Of a DNA stretch of 64,000 nt, positions 1 to 7,806 are shown piece after piece (the stretch's first letter is position 1; each line of letters begins with the position of its first letter). The stretch is taken from NCBI GenBank assembly GCA_964370825.1, contig CAYJKY010000014.1, positions 6,614 through 70,613 on the forward strand, in the 5' to 3' direction. A model generated the notes under the pieces. The model saw only the letters and a list, made by a program, of their open reading frames with translations. It ran no database searches and had not been told where the DNA came from. The position numbers and the translations under genes are program-made. The DNA comes from CAYJBH01 sp964370825. Its GTDB lineage: Bacteria > Bacillota > Clostridia > Oscillospirales > Ruminococcaceae.

Positions 1-951
1 GTTATCATTTTGAAATGCTGTAGTCTGCTGTATGATTTGATCGCCCATAATAAGATCCTCAGCAGTTGTAGACACTTCATCACCTACTGCCATATCCTTA
101 TCAAGCACAAACAGGTAGTCGGGATTTTGCTGTAAGATAAGATCGGTAGAGGCGATATCACCATGGTTAACGTCCTGGTCGGCATCTAAGTTTGCAAAGC
201 CCATCTCGTTGGTGATGATGGAGCAACGACCTCCATTACCGAGTGCGTTGTATTCGCCGCCTGTTACAAGTCCGAGCAGTGCGGTTGAACCCTCACCCTC
301 TGTTGCGAATGTGTTGATGGCCGCAATTCTTTCGTCATAACCTGCAATAATATCGTCAACCTCGGTCGTGAGACCAAACATGGCAGAATGTCTTGCCGCA
401 AGATCCTTATAGCTGTTCATGTAGCCTGCTTCGTAGTCGATAAATGCGCAGAATACCGGAGCTATAACCGAAAGGTCGTCATAGTGAGACGCTGTACGGT
501 CGCTGGAGAAGATAACATCGGGTTGCAACGACATAACTGCTTCCAGATCGTAGTCTTTCATTCCGCCAAGCTGTACTATGTCCGGATCTTCATAATACTT
601 TAAAAGATGCTCCGACATTGTTGGGTCACCGATTGTGCCGACTATGCGGTCACCAAGACCCATTGCATCAAGAAAATCCAATGTTTGGTAGTTAAGCACT
701 ACTATACGCTGCGGGTCCAGCATATACTCAACGTCGATCAGCTCGTCGGTGGCGTTGACCGTCTTGATAACAACCGTTCCTGCCGATGCCGATTCATCCT
801 CGGTTGGCTCGGAAGTGGGTTCATCCTCTACTTCGGATGTGGCCGGTGCTGGGTCTACCGCAGGCGCTGCCGGCTCTTCCGCCGGTGCACTACAAGCGAC
901 CATGGATACTGCCAATATGCCGGCAAGTATTAATGATACTATCTTTTTCAT
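1..951 (-). CDS. Siderophore-binding lipoprotein of an iron ABC importer (YclQ/FatB-like), C-terminus outside window
   Basis: Surface lipoprotein expected to capture a ferric siderophore and hand it to the FecCD-type permeases encoded upstream on the same strand. The frame starts with ATG at 951 and stays open for 317 codons to the window edge, so only the C-terminus is missing. A signal peptide ends in a lipobox (V-A-C, Cys20), followed by a Pro/Glu/Ser-rich linker to about residue 58. A type III periplasmic-binding fold then begins (VVIKTVNATDELIDV, RIVVLNY, DVIFSSDRT). GAGGAG lies about 5 nt before the ATG. A GTTAG-N6-CTAAC palindrome lies 41 bp upstream, so this gene probably has its own metal-regulated promoter besides read-through from the ATPase gene. 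The gene order permease-permease-ATPase-binding protein matches Bacillus YclNOPQ; the actual ligand is inferred. Confidence 0.85.
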   Translation of the reverse strand, partial: MKKIVSLILAGILAVSMVACSAPAEEPAAPAVDPAPATSEVEDEPTSEPTEDESASAGTVVIKTVNATDELIDVEYMLDPQRIVVLNYQTLDFLDAMGLGDRIVGTIGDPTMSEHLLKYYEDPDIVQLGGMKDYDLEAVMSLQPDVIFSSDRTASHYDDLSVIAPVFCAFIDYEAGYMNSYKDLAARHSAMFGLTTEVDDIIAGYDERIAAINTFATEGEGSTALLGLVTGGEYNALGNGGRCSIITNEMGFANLDADQDVNHGDIASTDLILQQNPDYLFVLDKDMAVGDEVSTTAEDLIMGDQIIQQTTAFQNDN

Positions 952-991
952 ACTTTCTCCTCTTTAATGATTTATATTTTTATGAACCGCA

Positions 992-1007
992 GTTAGAAGC
1001 TTCTAAC
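992..1007. promoter_or_regulatory. Operator-like palindrome GTTAG-N6-CTAAC (site 1)
   Basis: GTTAGAAGCTTCTAAC, extended by A/T to a perfect 18-bp palindrome (991-1008). It sits between the ATPase stop and the start of the binding-protein gene. The same arms with a 6-bp centre recur at 3809, 3931, 6699 and 8483, always at the edge of a metal-transport unit. It is not followed by a T-run on either strand, so a protein-binding site fits better than a terminator. Confidence 0.7.
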
Positions 1008-1060
1008 TTTATGCATCGCCACTCCTGCAGTGAGTGTTTGATGTGCAGTTTATAACAAAA

Positions 1061-1813
1061 TTAATAGTATATCGATATCGGTTTTCCGTTTATCATCTGT
1101 ATGTCAAACTCTACATTATAAAGGTCTTTTAAGACGTCCTTTGTCATTATTTCTGTCACCTCACCAAATCGATACAACTCCCCGTCCTTAAAAGCGGCTA
1201 TATAGTCGGAGTATGCCGAAGCAAAATTTATCTCGTGAAGCACCAATATAACTGTTTTACCAAGCTCCTCGCTAAGCCTACGCACCAATTTCATAAGATT
1301 GGAGGAATGGTAAATGTCAAGATTGTTGGTTGGCTCATCTAAAAACACGAACTCGGTGTCCTGTGCGATAACCATCGCGATATATGCACGTTGCAGCTGA
1401 CCACCGGACAGCTCGTCGATAAATCGGTCGGTGAATTCCCCAAGTTCCATATAATTGATAGCCATCTCAACCTTTTCGTCGTCCTCCTTTGTGAGATTGC
1501 TCCCGCTGTAAGGGAATCGACCGAAAGATACAAGTTCCTTTACGGTTAACTTCATCTGAATGTTGTTTGTCTGGGTTAAGATTGCAAGTTTTTTCGCAAG
1601 TTCTTTGCTTTTCCATTCCTGTAAATCCTTGTCCTCGATGTTTACCTTGCCACTGTCCTGCGCTATTAGACGTGTAATAATGTTTAAAACCGTAGACTTT
1701 CCGGCACCGTTTGGGCCAATAAGTGAAATCACCTTGCCTCGCGGAAGTTGAAAGGTAACATCCTTAACAACATGTTTTTCGCCGTAATTTTTATTTATAG
1801 CTTTTATCTTCAT
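1061..1813 (-). CDS. Iron-siderophore ABC transporter ATPase (YclP-like)
   Basis: Cytoplasmic ATPase that would power ferric-siderophore uptake through the two membrane subunits upstream. At 250 aa it has the family's usual length. Walker A GPNGAGKST is at residues 33-41, the signature LSGGQLQR near 137, Walker B FVFLDEPTNN near 157 and the switch His in VLHEINFA. The C-terminal stretch (FDIQMINGKPISIYY) is typical of the YclP/FecE-like subgroup. The ATG at 1813 lies 5 nt after the stop of the preceding permease gene, so translation is probably coupled. Known for the family: ATP hydrolysis drives import of a chelate delivered by a lipoprotein. Inferred: the substrate is a catecholate or petrobactin-type siderophore by analogy with YclNOPQ. 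Confidence 0.88.
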   Translation of the reverse strand: MKIKAINKNYGEKHVVKDVTFQLPRGKVISLIGPNGAGKSTVLNIITRLIAQDSGKVNIEDKDLQEWKSKELAKKLAILTQTNNIQMKLTVKELVSFGRFPYSGSNLTKEDDEKVEMAINYMELGEFTDRFIDELSGGQLQRAYIAMVIAQDTEFVFLDEPTNNLDIYHSSNLMKLVRRLSEELGKTVILVLHEINFASAYSDYIAAFKDGELYRFGEVTEIMTKDVLKDLYNVEFDIQMINGKPISIYY

Positions 1814-1818
1814 TTAGA

Positions 1819-2784
1819 TTAAACCCCTTTACTTCTAAGAATAAGGAACAGGAAGTATGCACCACCAAAAAGATTAATAAACACCGATATCACAACGCTG
1901 AAACCAAACACATGTTCTATCAGAATTTGTCCGAACATAAGCACTATTACACCTGCCAAAAACGAGCCCATCATGAGTTGTTTGTGTTTGTAGGTTTTAA
2001 GCAACTCGCGGGAAATGTTGGCGATAATTAGCCCGAGGAATGATATAGGACCGACAAGTGCGGTGGCAATGGTGATAAAAAATGTTACACCGATAAGTAG
2101 TCTTGAAATAGTCTTGTCGTAATCCACACCAAGATTTATCGCCTGATTTTTTCCGAGGGTGATAACATCTAGAAGCGCAATTTCTTTTCGTAGCACAAAC
2201 ATTGTAAGTGCAATTAAAAACAGACAAAGATAGATAATTTCGGCATTTACATGGTCAAACCCTGCAACAAGGCTGGATAAAAGCACATCGTATTCGTTCG
2301 GATCCATCATTCTTGTCATGGTGTTGGATATGCTGGTGAACAGCGTTGCAAGTACCGTTCCTGCAAGCAGAACATATAAAACATTATATCGAGTTTTTTT
2401 AAATAAAGTACTATATACGAATGTCGCGGCGACACCCATTATTATAACGTCTATTACAAAGGCTAAGTTTTTGTTCGACATCATAAAGCTGTTTGCTCCG
2501 AACACAAACGACACGCCTGTATGTACCAAAATGTAGAGTGAGTTCATACCGAGTAAGCACGGAGTAACAATCCGGTTGTTAATTATGGACTGAAATACTA
2601 TACTCGCCGTTCCGATGCAAAATGAAGCTATTATCATCGCCATGAGCTTTGGCAACCTCAGCTCCATGACAAACATGAAGAAATTCATATCGACTTCTAT
2701 AAACTGATATCCGAGCGATAATATAATCGAGAGGATAAGCATCAAAAACAGTTTAGTACCGCTTTTCATTTTACTCTTTTGCAT
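1819..2784 (-). CDS. FecCD-type siderophore permease (YclO-like)
   Basis: Second of two related membrane subunits of the iron importer; 321 aa with about nine hydrophobic segments. Family marks visible are RLPKLMAMIIASFCIGTAS in the N-terminal third and the coupling-helix region GPISFLGLIIANISRELLK near the C-terminus. The gene overlaps the end of the upstream permease gene by 14 nt, and its ATG at 2784 has GGAGG about 6-7 nt upstream, within the 3' end of that gene. It would form a heterodimer with the upstream permease. The order permease-permease-ATPase-lipoprotein supports a four-gene importer. Confidence 0.88.
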   Translation of the reverse strand: MQKSKMKSGTKLFLMLILSIILSLGYQFIEVDMNFFMFVMELRLPKLMAMIIASFCIGTASIVFQSIINNRIVTPCLLGMNSLYILVHTGVSFVFGANSFMMSNKNLAFVIDVIIMGVAATFVYSTLFKKTRYNVLYVLLAGTVLATLFTSISNTMTRMMDPNEYDVLLSSLVAGFDHVNAEIIYLCLFLIALTMFVLRKEIALLDVITLGKNQAINLGVDYDKTISRLLIGVTFFITIATALVGPISFLGLIIANISRELLKTYKHKQLMMGSFLAGVIVLMFGQILIEHVFGFSVVISVFINLFGGAYFLFLILRSKGV

Positions 2785-3793
2785 CTGCTACCTCCTTTTT
2801 CGCCGAAGTTACACCTGAACGAGGTTTTGCTTTGCCCGGGTTTAGTCGTTTAAACAGCATAATGATAAACAGCGCACTTCCAATAACTCCGGAGATTAAA
2901 TCGACCGGGAGTTCATAGGGATGTATTACAATTCTTGCAATTATGTCACATATAAGAACGAAAAGTGCACCAAACAAGGCCACATCTAAAAGTGTACCTT
3001 TAATTTTATCACCACGAAACATGGATACAAGGTTCGGAATAATTAACCCGATATAGGATATAGTTCCCACAGTTACAATGATTGCTGCAGTCAACACGGC
3101 AGCAATGGTAAGACCACCAAAAAGAACAAAATTATAGTTTACACCAAGGTTTTTCGAGAAAGTTTCTCCAAGGCCTACAATATTAAAGTAGTTGGCAAAT
3201 ATAAAGGCAAGCACTACAAGCGGAACAACAATAAATACAATTTCATATCGGCCTGCCGTTACCATTGCAAAGCTTCCGGTAAAGGTGTTCGACATTGCCT
3301 GCATAAGCCCGTATTCATAGGCGAAATAGTTGTTTACACCTCCGATAACGGTACCGAACATGATGCCGATAAGTGGCACCATAATTATATCTTTAAATTT
3401 TATACGTTGTATAAACCAAACAAAAACCCATGTGCCTAAAATTGAGGTTGCAAAGGTTATAAGCGTCATACCCATTAGACCTACCGTCGGGAAAGCAAGA
3501 TAGGATAACAACACTCCAAACTGTGCTGAGGAAATTGTAGCACCGGTCGTGGGCGACACAAACTTGTTTCGACAGAGATTTTGCATTATAAGACCGGCAA
3601 CGCTCATTCCGACACCGGTACACAATATGGCGAGAACGCGTGGAATTCTTCCAACGGTCAGCACAAGGATTTGATTAAAGTCGCCCGACATCAGACCCGA
3701 TAAATCTATATCATATGCACCAATAAATATAGATATAAATGAAAAAATGACTATAAGTACAAAAAGAAGTACCGTGTATCTATATTTTGTGAT
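2771..3793 (-). CDS. FecCD-type siderophore permease (YclN-like), apparent ATC start
   Basis: First membrane subunit of the iron importer. The first ATG (3691) would drop the first transmembrane helix. Conserved coding continues upstream (TKYRYTVLLFVLIVIF, then GAYDIDLSGL) to an ATC codon at 3793-3791. This ATC lies exactly 7 nt after GGAGG (3805-3801), and no ATG, GTG or TTG exists in frame between them. YclN of Bacillus, from memory, begins at this very position. With ATC as start the protein is 340 aa. Family motifs include GRIPRVLAILCTGVGMS, RNKFVSPTTGA and IGLIIPNLVS. A strong promoter and a GTTAG-N6-CTAAC palindrome precede it. A sequence error or a recent ATG-to-ATC mutation cannot be excluded. 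Confidence 0.82.
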   Translation of the reverse strand: MTKYRYTVLLFVLIVIFSFISIFIGAYDIDLSGLMSGDFNQILVLTVGRIPRVLAILCTGVGMSVAGLIMQNLCRNKFVSPTTGATISSAQFGVLLSYLAFPTVGLMGMTLITFATSILGTWVFVWFIQRIKFKDIIMVPLIGIMFGTVIGGVNNYFAYEYGLMQAMSNTFTGSFAMVTAGRYEIVFIVVPLVVLAFIFANYFNIVGLGETFSKNLGVNYNFVLFGGLTIAAVLTAAIIVTVGTISYIGLIIPNLVSMFRGDKIKGTLLDVALFGALFVLICDIIARIVIHPYELPVDLISGVIGSALFIIMLFKRLNPGKAKPRSGVTSAKKEVADAKE

Positions 3794-3805
3794 GGGAGCA
3801 CCTCC
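3791..3805 (-). promoter_or_regulatory. Shine-Dalgarno site pointing to an ATC start codon
   Basis: On the minus strand GGAGG (3805-3801) is followed after 7 nt by ATC (3793-3791), the codon where homology of the YclN-like permease begins. This placement decides the proposed start, because the next canonical in-frame start is 34 codons downstream and has no such site. Confidence 0.65.
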
Positions 3806-3808
3806 GAA

Positions 3809-3824
3809 GTTAGAATTCGCTAAC
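3809..3824. promoter_or_regulatory. Operator-like palindrome GTTAG-N6-CTAAC (site 2)
   Basis: GTTAGAATTCGCTAAC lies directly downstream of the -10 of the permease promoter and only a few bases before its SD, so a bound protein would cover about +1 to +17 of the transcript. This is a repressor position. It shares both arms with the other four sites. Confidence 0.75.
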
Positions 3825-3832
3825 TGTCGTAT

Positions 3833-3861
3833 ATTTTAACATCAGTAGAATACAATGTCAA
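3833..3861 (-). promoter_or_regulatory. Promoter of the siderophore permease operon
   Basis: On the minus strand TTGACA (3861-3856), a 17-nt spacer and TAAAAT (3838-3833). Expected transcript start is near 3826, immediately before operator site 2. Confidence 0.75.
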
Positions 3862-3927
3862 TGGCTTTTATTTTATTAAAGAAAAAAACGTTATACATTA
3901 CAAAAAACATATAAAAATAATCTTTTT

Positions 3928-5379
3928 TCAGTTAGATATAGCTAACTGTTTAATCTTACCTACGCCAATATTATCCAATCTATAATAATCCTTAATCGAA
4001 CCATCCTCAATGTGCAACACATGGTCGACACAGCTTAAAATCAACTCTATATCATGTGTCACAATAAACGAAATAAGCACATTTTTGCGATACTCCGAAA
4101 CAAGAGATGCAAATTCGGTCATACCTAAAAAATCAAGTCCGCTGGTCGGCTCGTCGTAAAGCAGAATTTCTTTCCCCGCTGCGATGGCACAGCATATTGC
4201 AACACGCTGTTTTTCTCCGCCGGATAACGATACAGGGTGAGTGTCCGCCTTATCCGAAAGATTGAGGCGTGAAAGAAGTGCCGGTACTATCTTAGCATCC
4301 TCATCCGAAAGGTTTAGCCTTGCTTCAGCATCAACGCTATCACAAAAGAGCTGATGGTTTACATCCTGCATTACCATGAAACTCTTTTTAACTCTTGTTT
4401 TGCGGTTACACTCCTCGCCGTTTATCCTTACGGTACCTTTTGCCTTAAGTATTCCACACAGGCAGTTTAAAAAGGTGGATTTTCCTGCACCGTTTTTCCC
4501 TACAACGGCAACTACACTGTTTATTGTAAAATTAATTTTGTCGGCCGACAGCGCAACTTTTGAACTGTAAGAATAGGTTAAGTTTTCAATCTCGATAACG
4601 GCTTTATCATCTGTGTTATCGTAATGGCATCCTACCAGTTCCTGTGGCTTCGTTGTACGCAAACCGAGCTTGTTCAACTCATTTAAAAGTAGATCACTAA
4701 ACTCTTTTGCGCTATACTCCTTTACAATTTCGCCATTATCTATATAGATAAATCTATCTGCAAGCTCGGTCAAAAAATATAGTCTGTGTTCCGATATCAC
4801 AACTGTTTTTTCTTCCTTTTTTAGCATTGTTAAAATTTCTTTTAACCTTTTCACCGAGTCTGCATCAAGATTAGAGGACGGTTCATCTAACACAAATATT
4901 TGGGGTTTTGTTGCATATACGCTACCACAGGCGATTCGTTGCTTTTCTCCGCCGGATAGCTCGAAGATGTTACGGTTGAGTAGATCTTCAAGCTTGAAAT
5001 GTTCTACAGCTTGTTCTATTCTTTGTATCGTCTCATCCCTTTCAAGTCCTTGATTTTCGCATCCGAATGCAAGTTCCGAGGTTGTGTCGGTGTTGAAGAA
5101 TTGACTTTTAGGGTTTTGAAATACACTACCGACCTGACTTGAAATCTGTGGCAACCTCAATTCTTTTGTGTTTTTTCCATCGATAAATATGTCACCCGAT
5201 AGTTTACCATCGAAAAAATGCGGAATAAGTCCGTTAATAAGGCGTGAAATGGTTGATTTTCCGCAACCGCTCCTGCCGCACAGGACTACAAACTCTCCCT
5301 TGTTTATATGTAAATTAACATTTTTTATGCAGTTTGTCTCGGAATCATATTTATATGATACATCTTCTATCCTAATCAT
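3928..5379 (-). CDS. ECF transporter energizing ATPase, two ABC domains fused (EcfA-type)
   Basis: Cytoplasmic motor of an energy-coupling-factor importer; 483 aa holding two complete ATP-binding cassettes, equivalent to EcfA plus EcfA' in one chain. Domain 1 has Walker A GRSGCGKST (residues 35-43), LSGGEKQR near 141 and FVLDEPSSNLD. Domain 2 has GKNGAGKST near 294, LSGGEKQR near 394 and ILLYDEPTSGLD. The start ATG overlaps the stop of the T-component gene by 1 nt (TAATG), so the three ECF genes form a tight operon S-T-A. The last codons of the gene contain operator-like site 3. Family knowledge: the ATPase binds coupling helices of EcfT through its Q-loop groove. Confidence 0.9.
   Translation of the reverse strand: MIRIEDVSYKYDSETNCIKNVNLHINKGEFVVLCGRSGCGKSTISRLINGLIPHFFDGKLSGDIFIDGKNTKELRLPQISSQVGSVFQNPKSQFFNTDTTSELAFGCENQGLERDETIQRIEQAVEHFKLEDLLNRNIFELSGGEKQRIACGSVYATKPQIFVLDEPSSNLDADSVKRLKEILTMLKKEEKTVVISEHRLYFLTELADRFIYIDNGEIVKEYSAKEFSDLLLNELNKLGLRTTKPQELVGCHYDNTDDKAVIEIENLTYSYSSKVALSADKINFTINSVVAVVGKNGAGKSTFLNCLCGILKAKGTVRINGEECNRKTRVKKSFMVMQDVNHQLFCDSVDAEARLNLSDEDAKIVPALLSRLNLSDKADTHPVSLSGGEKQRVAICCAIAAGKEILLYDEPTSGLDFLGMTEFASLVSEYRKNVLISFIVTHDIELILSCVDHVLHIEDGSIKDYYRLDNIGVGKIKQLAISN
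3931..3946. promoter_or_regulatory. Operator-like palindrome GTTAG-N6-CTAAC (site 3)
   Basis: GTTAGATATAGCTAAC, with arms extending to CAGTTAG/CTAACTG (3929-3948). It overlaps the stop codon and last codons of the ECF ATPase gene and lies about 122 bp upstream of site 2, centre to centre. On the minus strand it is followed by an A-run, not a T-run, so it is not a terminator for the ECF operon. It may be a second operator of the permease promoter. Confidence 0.6.
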
Positions 5380-6062
5380 TATATCACACCCACAAAGTAT
5401 ATCGGATAAATATAGCCAAAGCCGATAAGTATAATCACATAATCAACAACACGAAACTTTACTACAGTTAGACAGACACGTACATTATCCCTGTCAAATC
5501 CGCGAGAGAGTGCGGCCGCCGCAAGCTCATCCATAGCCGATACCGCTCCAACCAACATGGGCACCATGATATACTCGATATACGCAATCGGGTTTTTTAT
5601 AAAGCCTGTTACCCCGATATTAATTCCACGAAATGACATCGCTCTGTTTATGTTCGTCCACTGCTCCTTAACGGTTGGAATAAATCGAAAAATCACAGCC
5701 ACGGGAATAGTTATCGAGGGTGGAACCTTCATCATGGTAAGCGCAGACATAAACGCTGAAACTGTGGATGTCTTAAACACAAATATGAATGACATGAAAA
5801 TCGGTACACATATCTTCACAAAGGTTAAAAATATTACGAGTGCTACACCTGCACCGCCAAGTGCATCAAATACTTTTAACGGTATAAATTCCGTCATGCA
5901 TATAATAACGCCGGCAACAGCAACTCTTTTCTCGCCCTGTGTAAAAAGCAACACCGCAACAACAAATGACCATGAAAACATGATAACATTGTCCGGCGCT
6001 GACATTGCAAATGTAAATGTCAACACAAACACAATAAGCTTAGTTCTGGGATCAATAGTCAT
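5379..6062 (-). CDS. ECF transporter transmembrane T component (EcfT)
   Basis: Membrane scaffold that links the S component to the ATPase; 227 aa with about five to six hydrophobic segments. The two coupling motifs expected in EcfT are visible: AMSFRG in the middle (residues about 140-145) and AALSRGFD near residue 187. Its ATG overlaps the stop of the S gene by 4 nt (ATGA) and its stop overlaps the ATPase start by 1 nt, which indicates translational coupling. The dedicated S-T-A arrangement means this is a group I ECF system with one substrate, not the shared group II module. Confidence 0.9.
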   Translation of the reverse strand: MTIDPRTKLIVFVLTFTFAMSAPDNVIMFSWSFVVAVLLFTQGEKRVAVAGVIICMTEFIPLKVFDALGGAGVALVIFLTFVKICVPIFMSFIFVFKTSTVSAFMSALTMMKVPPSITIPVAVIFRFIPTVKEQWTNINRAMSFRGINIGVTGFIKNPIAYIEYIMVPMLVGAVSAMDELAAAALSRGFDRDNVRVCLTVVKFRVVDYVIILIGFGYIYPIYFVGVI

Positions 6063-6637
6063 GCTATGCCGGCTCGCTCAAAGTGCTTTTTCATCATCCT
6101 ACCGGCTATAAGCATACCAACTGCACAGGATACAACCGACGCTATTACTATCGCACCCAAAATCCACGGTTCGGTAACTGTCGACATTGCATCCGCATAT
6201 TCGTCACCGAAGCGCACCCTCATGGTATCGACCGCCGCAGTGCCCCCAAATATAAACATGCCTAACAGACATATATGTACAAAGGACATAAGTACATACG
6301 ATATAAAATACATCGACTTGGACTTGTAACTTCCTGCCTTTATCAACAGTTCCGAGACAATTCCGACGACTGCCCCCACGATTACCGAGTATAGCCAACC
6401 GGAACTCATGGCAATGCTTAAAATTATTGATAAAATCAACACTGCACCAAACTTCGGGACTTTAGCTACATATAAGCTAAATATCGGTGCGGCAAACAAG
6501 CCTATAAATATTGGCGAACAAAGATATAATAGTGGCACCATACCAAGCGCCGAGGATATTACAAATGCAAATACAAGATACATGGCACAAAATGCACCGG
6601 CATAGATAAGGTCTTTTGTTTTAAGCTTACTTTTCAT
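6059..6637 (-). CDS. ECF transporter substrate-specific S component, MptD family
   Basis: Integral membrane substrate-binding subunit of about 192 aa with five to six hydrophobic segments (for example FCAMYLVFAFVISSALG and GAVLILSIILSIAMSSGW). The N-terminal KTKDLIYAGAFCAMYLVFAF and overall layout fit the MptD family of putative S components. The chosen start is ATG at 6637, with GGAGAG about 7 nt upstream; a TTG at 6652 would place the SD inside the gene. Substrate is unknown for the family. Its position beside a siderophore importer, an AraC regulator and YbtPQ-like proteins, and a shared operator in its promoter region, point to a metal chelate or haem-like ligand. That is inference. Confidence 0.82.
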   Translation of the reverse strand: MKSKLKTKDLIYAGAFCAMYLVFAFVISSALGMVPLLYLCSPIFIGLFAAPIFSLYVAKVPKFGAVLILSIILSIAMSSGWLYSVIVGAVVGIVSELLIKAGSYKSKSMYFISYVLMSFVHICLLGMFIFGGTAAVDTMRVRFGDEYADAMSTVTEPWILGAIVIASVVSCAVGMLIAGRMMKKHFERAGIA

Positions 6638-6698
6638 TCTTATGCTCTCCAATCATTACGTTATTGCTTGTAAAAAATATATTGTTGTGATACAATTA

Positions 6699-6714
6699 GT
6701 TAGCTTTAACTAAC
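6699..6714. promoter_or_regulatory. Operator-like palindrome GTTAG-N6-CTAAC (site 4, divergent)
   Basis: GTTAGCTTTAACTAAC in the intergenic region between the minus-strand ECF operon (starts 6637) and the plus-strand AraC gene (starts 6815). One bound protein could control both directions. Confidence 0.72.
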
Positions 6715-6814
6715 GATATTATATCAATCGAGATGTTTACTTACAATATCGTCGGCATATAAATGTCTCAAAAGGGTATATTTCTATCAGTTTATGACCG
6801 AGAAGGGATTAAAA

Positions 6815-7735
6815 ATGAATTTGTTTGAAGAGCTTTACGATAAAGAACTACGCAGAGTCGGGTTTAAACCCTGTGCGCCAAAATATCGTGAGGGGCGACA
6901 TTTTTCTCTTGAAGGTGATAAGGGTGTTGGCAATTTTTGGGAGTATAGTCAAGACGGCTTTTTTCTTATATCCGAGATGGATTTAATTTTAAATGAGGAT
7001 ATCTCCATCACCTTTTCACACTCCGACGATATGAAGATCATTGGCCGATACGAGTCAGAAAAAGGAGTTGTATTTGTCGGCCACAACGAGGTAAACCCAA
7101 CCGATATTAATACACAACTTTCGCAAGGTGAGAGCTACAGCATCGCTTATGAAGGGAAAAAGAGTATAAAAGGCATGTCGGTTGTTTTGTTACCGTCATT
7201 TTTAGAAGAACTTGACGTTAAGTTTCCCGGGCACTCCTCGCTCTCCTTTTCGACCGAGAGTATTTTGTCGATTCCTAACGATATTTTTGGTGAAATAAAA
7301 CATTTTCGAGGTATCGGGTTATCGGCGAAGCTGTTTTACGAGAGTAAGATTTTGGAGCTTTTATCATATTTATATCGGTATGAATGTGAAAAATCATCCG
7401 AAATATCGGAGTACGACTACATTAAAATAAAAGAGATCATGGCCTACATAGACACAAACATATCGGCTTCACTTAACGTGGAGCTGTTGTCGGAGATGGC
7501 GTGCATGAGCTGCACAAAGTTTAAACAGATTTTTAAAACGATATCAAGATTAACGACATCTGAATACATAACAAAAAGTCGTATGCAGAATGCAACCCGA
7601 CTTTTAACGGAATCAAATCTCGGTGTAGCCGAGGTAGCACACAGTGTCGGCTATAAAAAAGTTGCTGCTTTTTCAACCGCTTATCGAACATATTTCGGTG
7701 AGCTTCCAAGCAAAACAAAAAAACTTTCAAGATAA
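6815..7735 (+). CDS. AraC-family regulator (PchR/YbtA-like)
   Basis: Transcription factor, 306 aa: an N-terminal sensor domain (residues 1 to about 205, including GNFWEYSQDGFFLISEMDL) and a C-terminal double helix-turn-helix (from about 210; VELLSEMACMSCTKFKQIFK, then VAEVAHSVGYKKVAAFSTAY). ATG at 6815 is preferred because AAGGGA lies 6 nt upstream; the ATG at 6794 has no SD and would contain this site within the gene. Its placement next to YbtPQ-like transport genes parallels YbtA and PchR, which respond to their cognate ferri-siderophore. Inferred role: activation of the neighbouring transport operons when the ligand is present. Confidence 0.85.
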   Translation: MNLFEELYDKELRRVGFKPCAPKYREGRHFSLEGDKGVGNFWEYSQDGFFLISEMDLILNEDISITFSHSDDMKIIGRYESEKGVVFVGHNEVNPTDINTQLSQGESYSIAYEGKKSIKGMSVVLLPSFLEELDVKFPGHSSLSFSTESILSIPNDIFGEIKHFRGIGLSAKLFYESKILELLSYLYRYECEKSSEISEYDYIKIKEIMAYIDTNISASLNVELLSEMACMSCTKFKQIFKTISRLTTSEYITKSRMQNATRLLTESNLGVAEVAHSVGYKKVAAFSTAYRTYFGELPSKTKKLSR

Positions 7736-7738
7736 CAC

Positions 7739-7767
7739 TTGACAAGCTATTAAATAAATGATAACAT
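7739..7767 (+). promoter_or_regulatory. Promoter of the TetR-family gene
   Basis: TTGACA (7739-7744), 17-nt spacer, TAACAT (7762-7767). It begins just after the AraC stop codon, so the TetR gene can be transcribed separately. The -10 is embedded in the palindrome at 7761-7773. Confidence 0.65.
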
Positions 7768-7773
7768 TGTTAT
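7761..7773. promoter_or_regulatory. Perfect palindrome over the -10 of the TetR-family gene
   Basis: ATAACATTGTTAT, extended by TG/GA-type flanks, covers the -10 element. TetR proteins usually bind palindromes in their own promoter and block it, so autorepression is likely. The sequence differs from the GTTAG-N6-CTAAC sites, which suggests another protein reads those. Confidence 0.5.
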
Positions 7774-7806
7774 GAAAAATATCAACGTTATGTTTAGGTG
7801 GTGCAA

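Noticed and set aside
749..1055. Short plus-strand ORFs rich in Ala/Ser/Gly at the left end
   Set aside because: Antisense to the signal peptide and linker of the siderophore-binding lipoprotein, which has an SD and a lipobox.
3929..3948. Site 3 palindrome as the intrinsic terminator of the ECF operon
   Set aside because: On the operon's strand it is followed by A residues, not T, and its arms equal those of four other non-terminator sites.
5557..6111. Plus-strand ORF of 184 aa
   Set aside because: Antisense to the EcfT gene, which has both coupling motifs; no SD.
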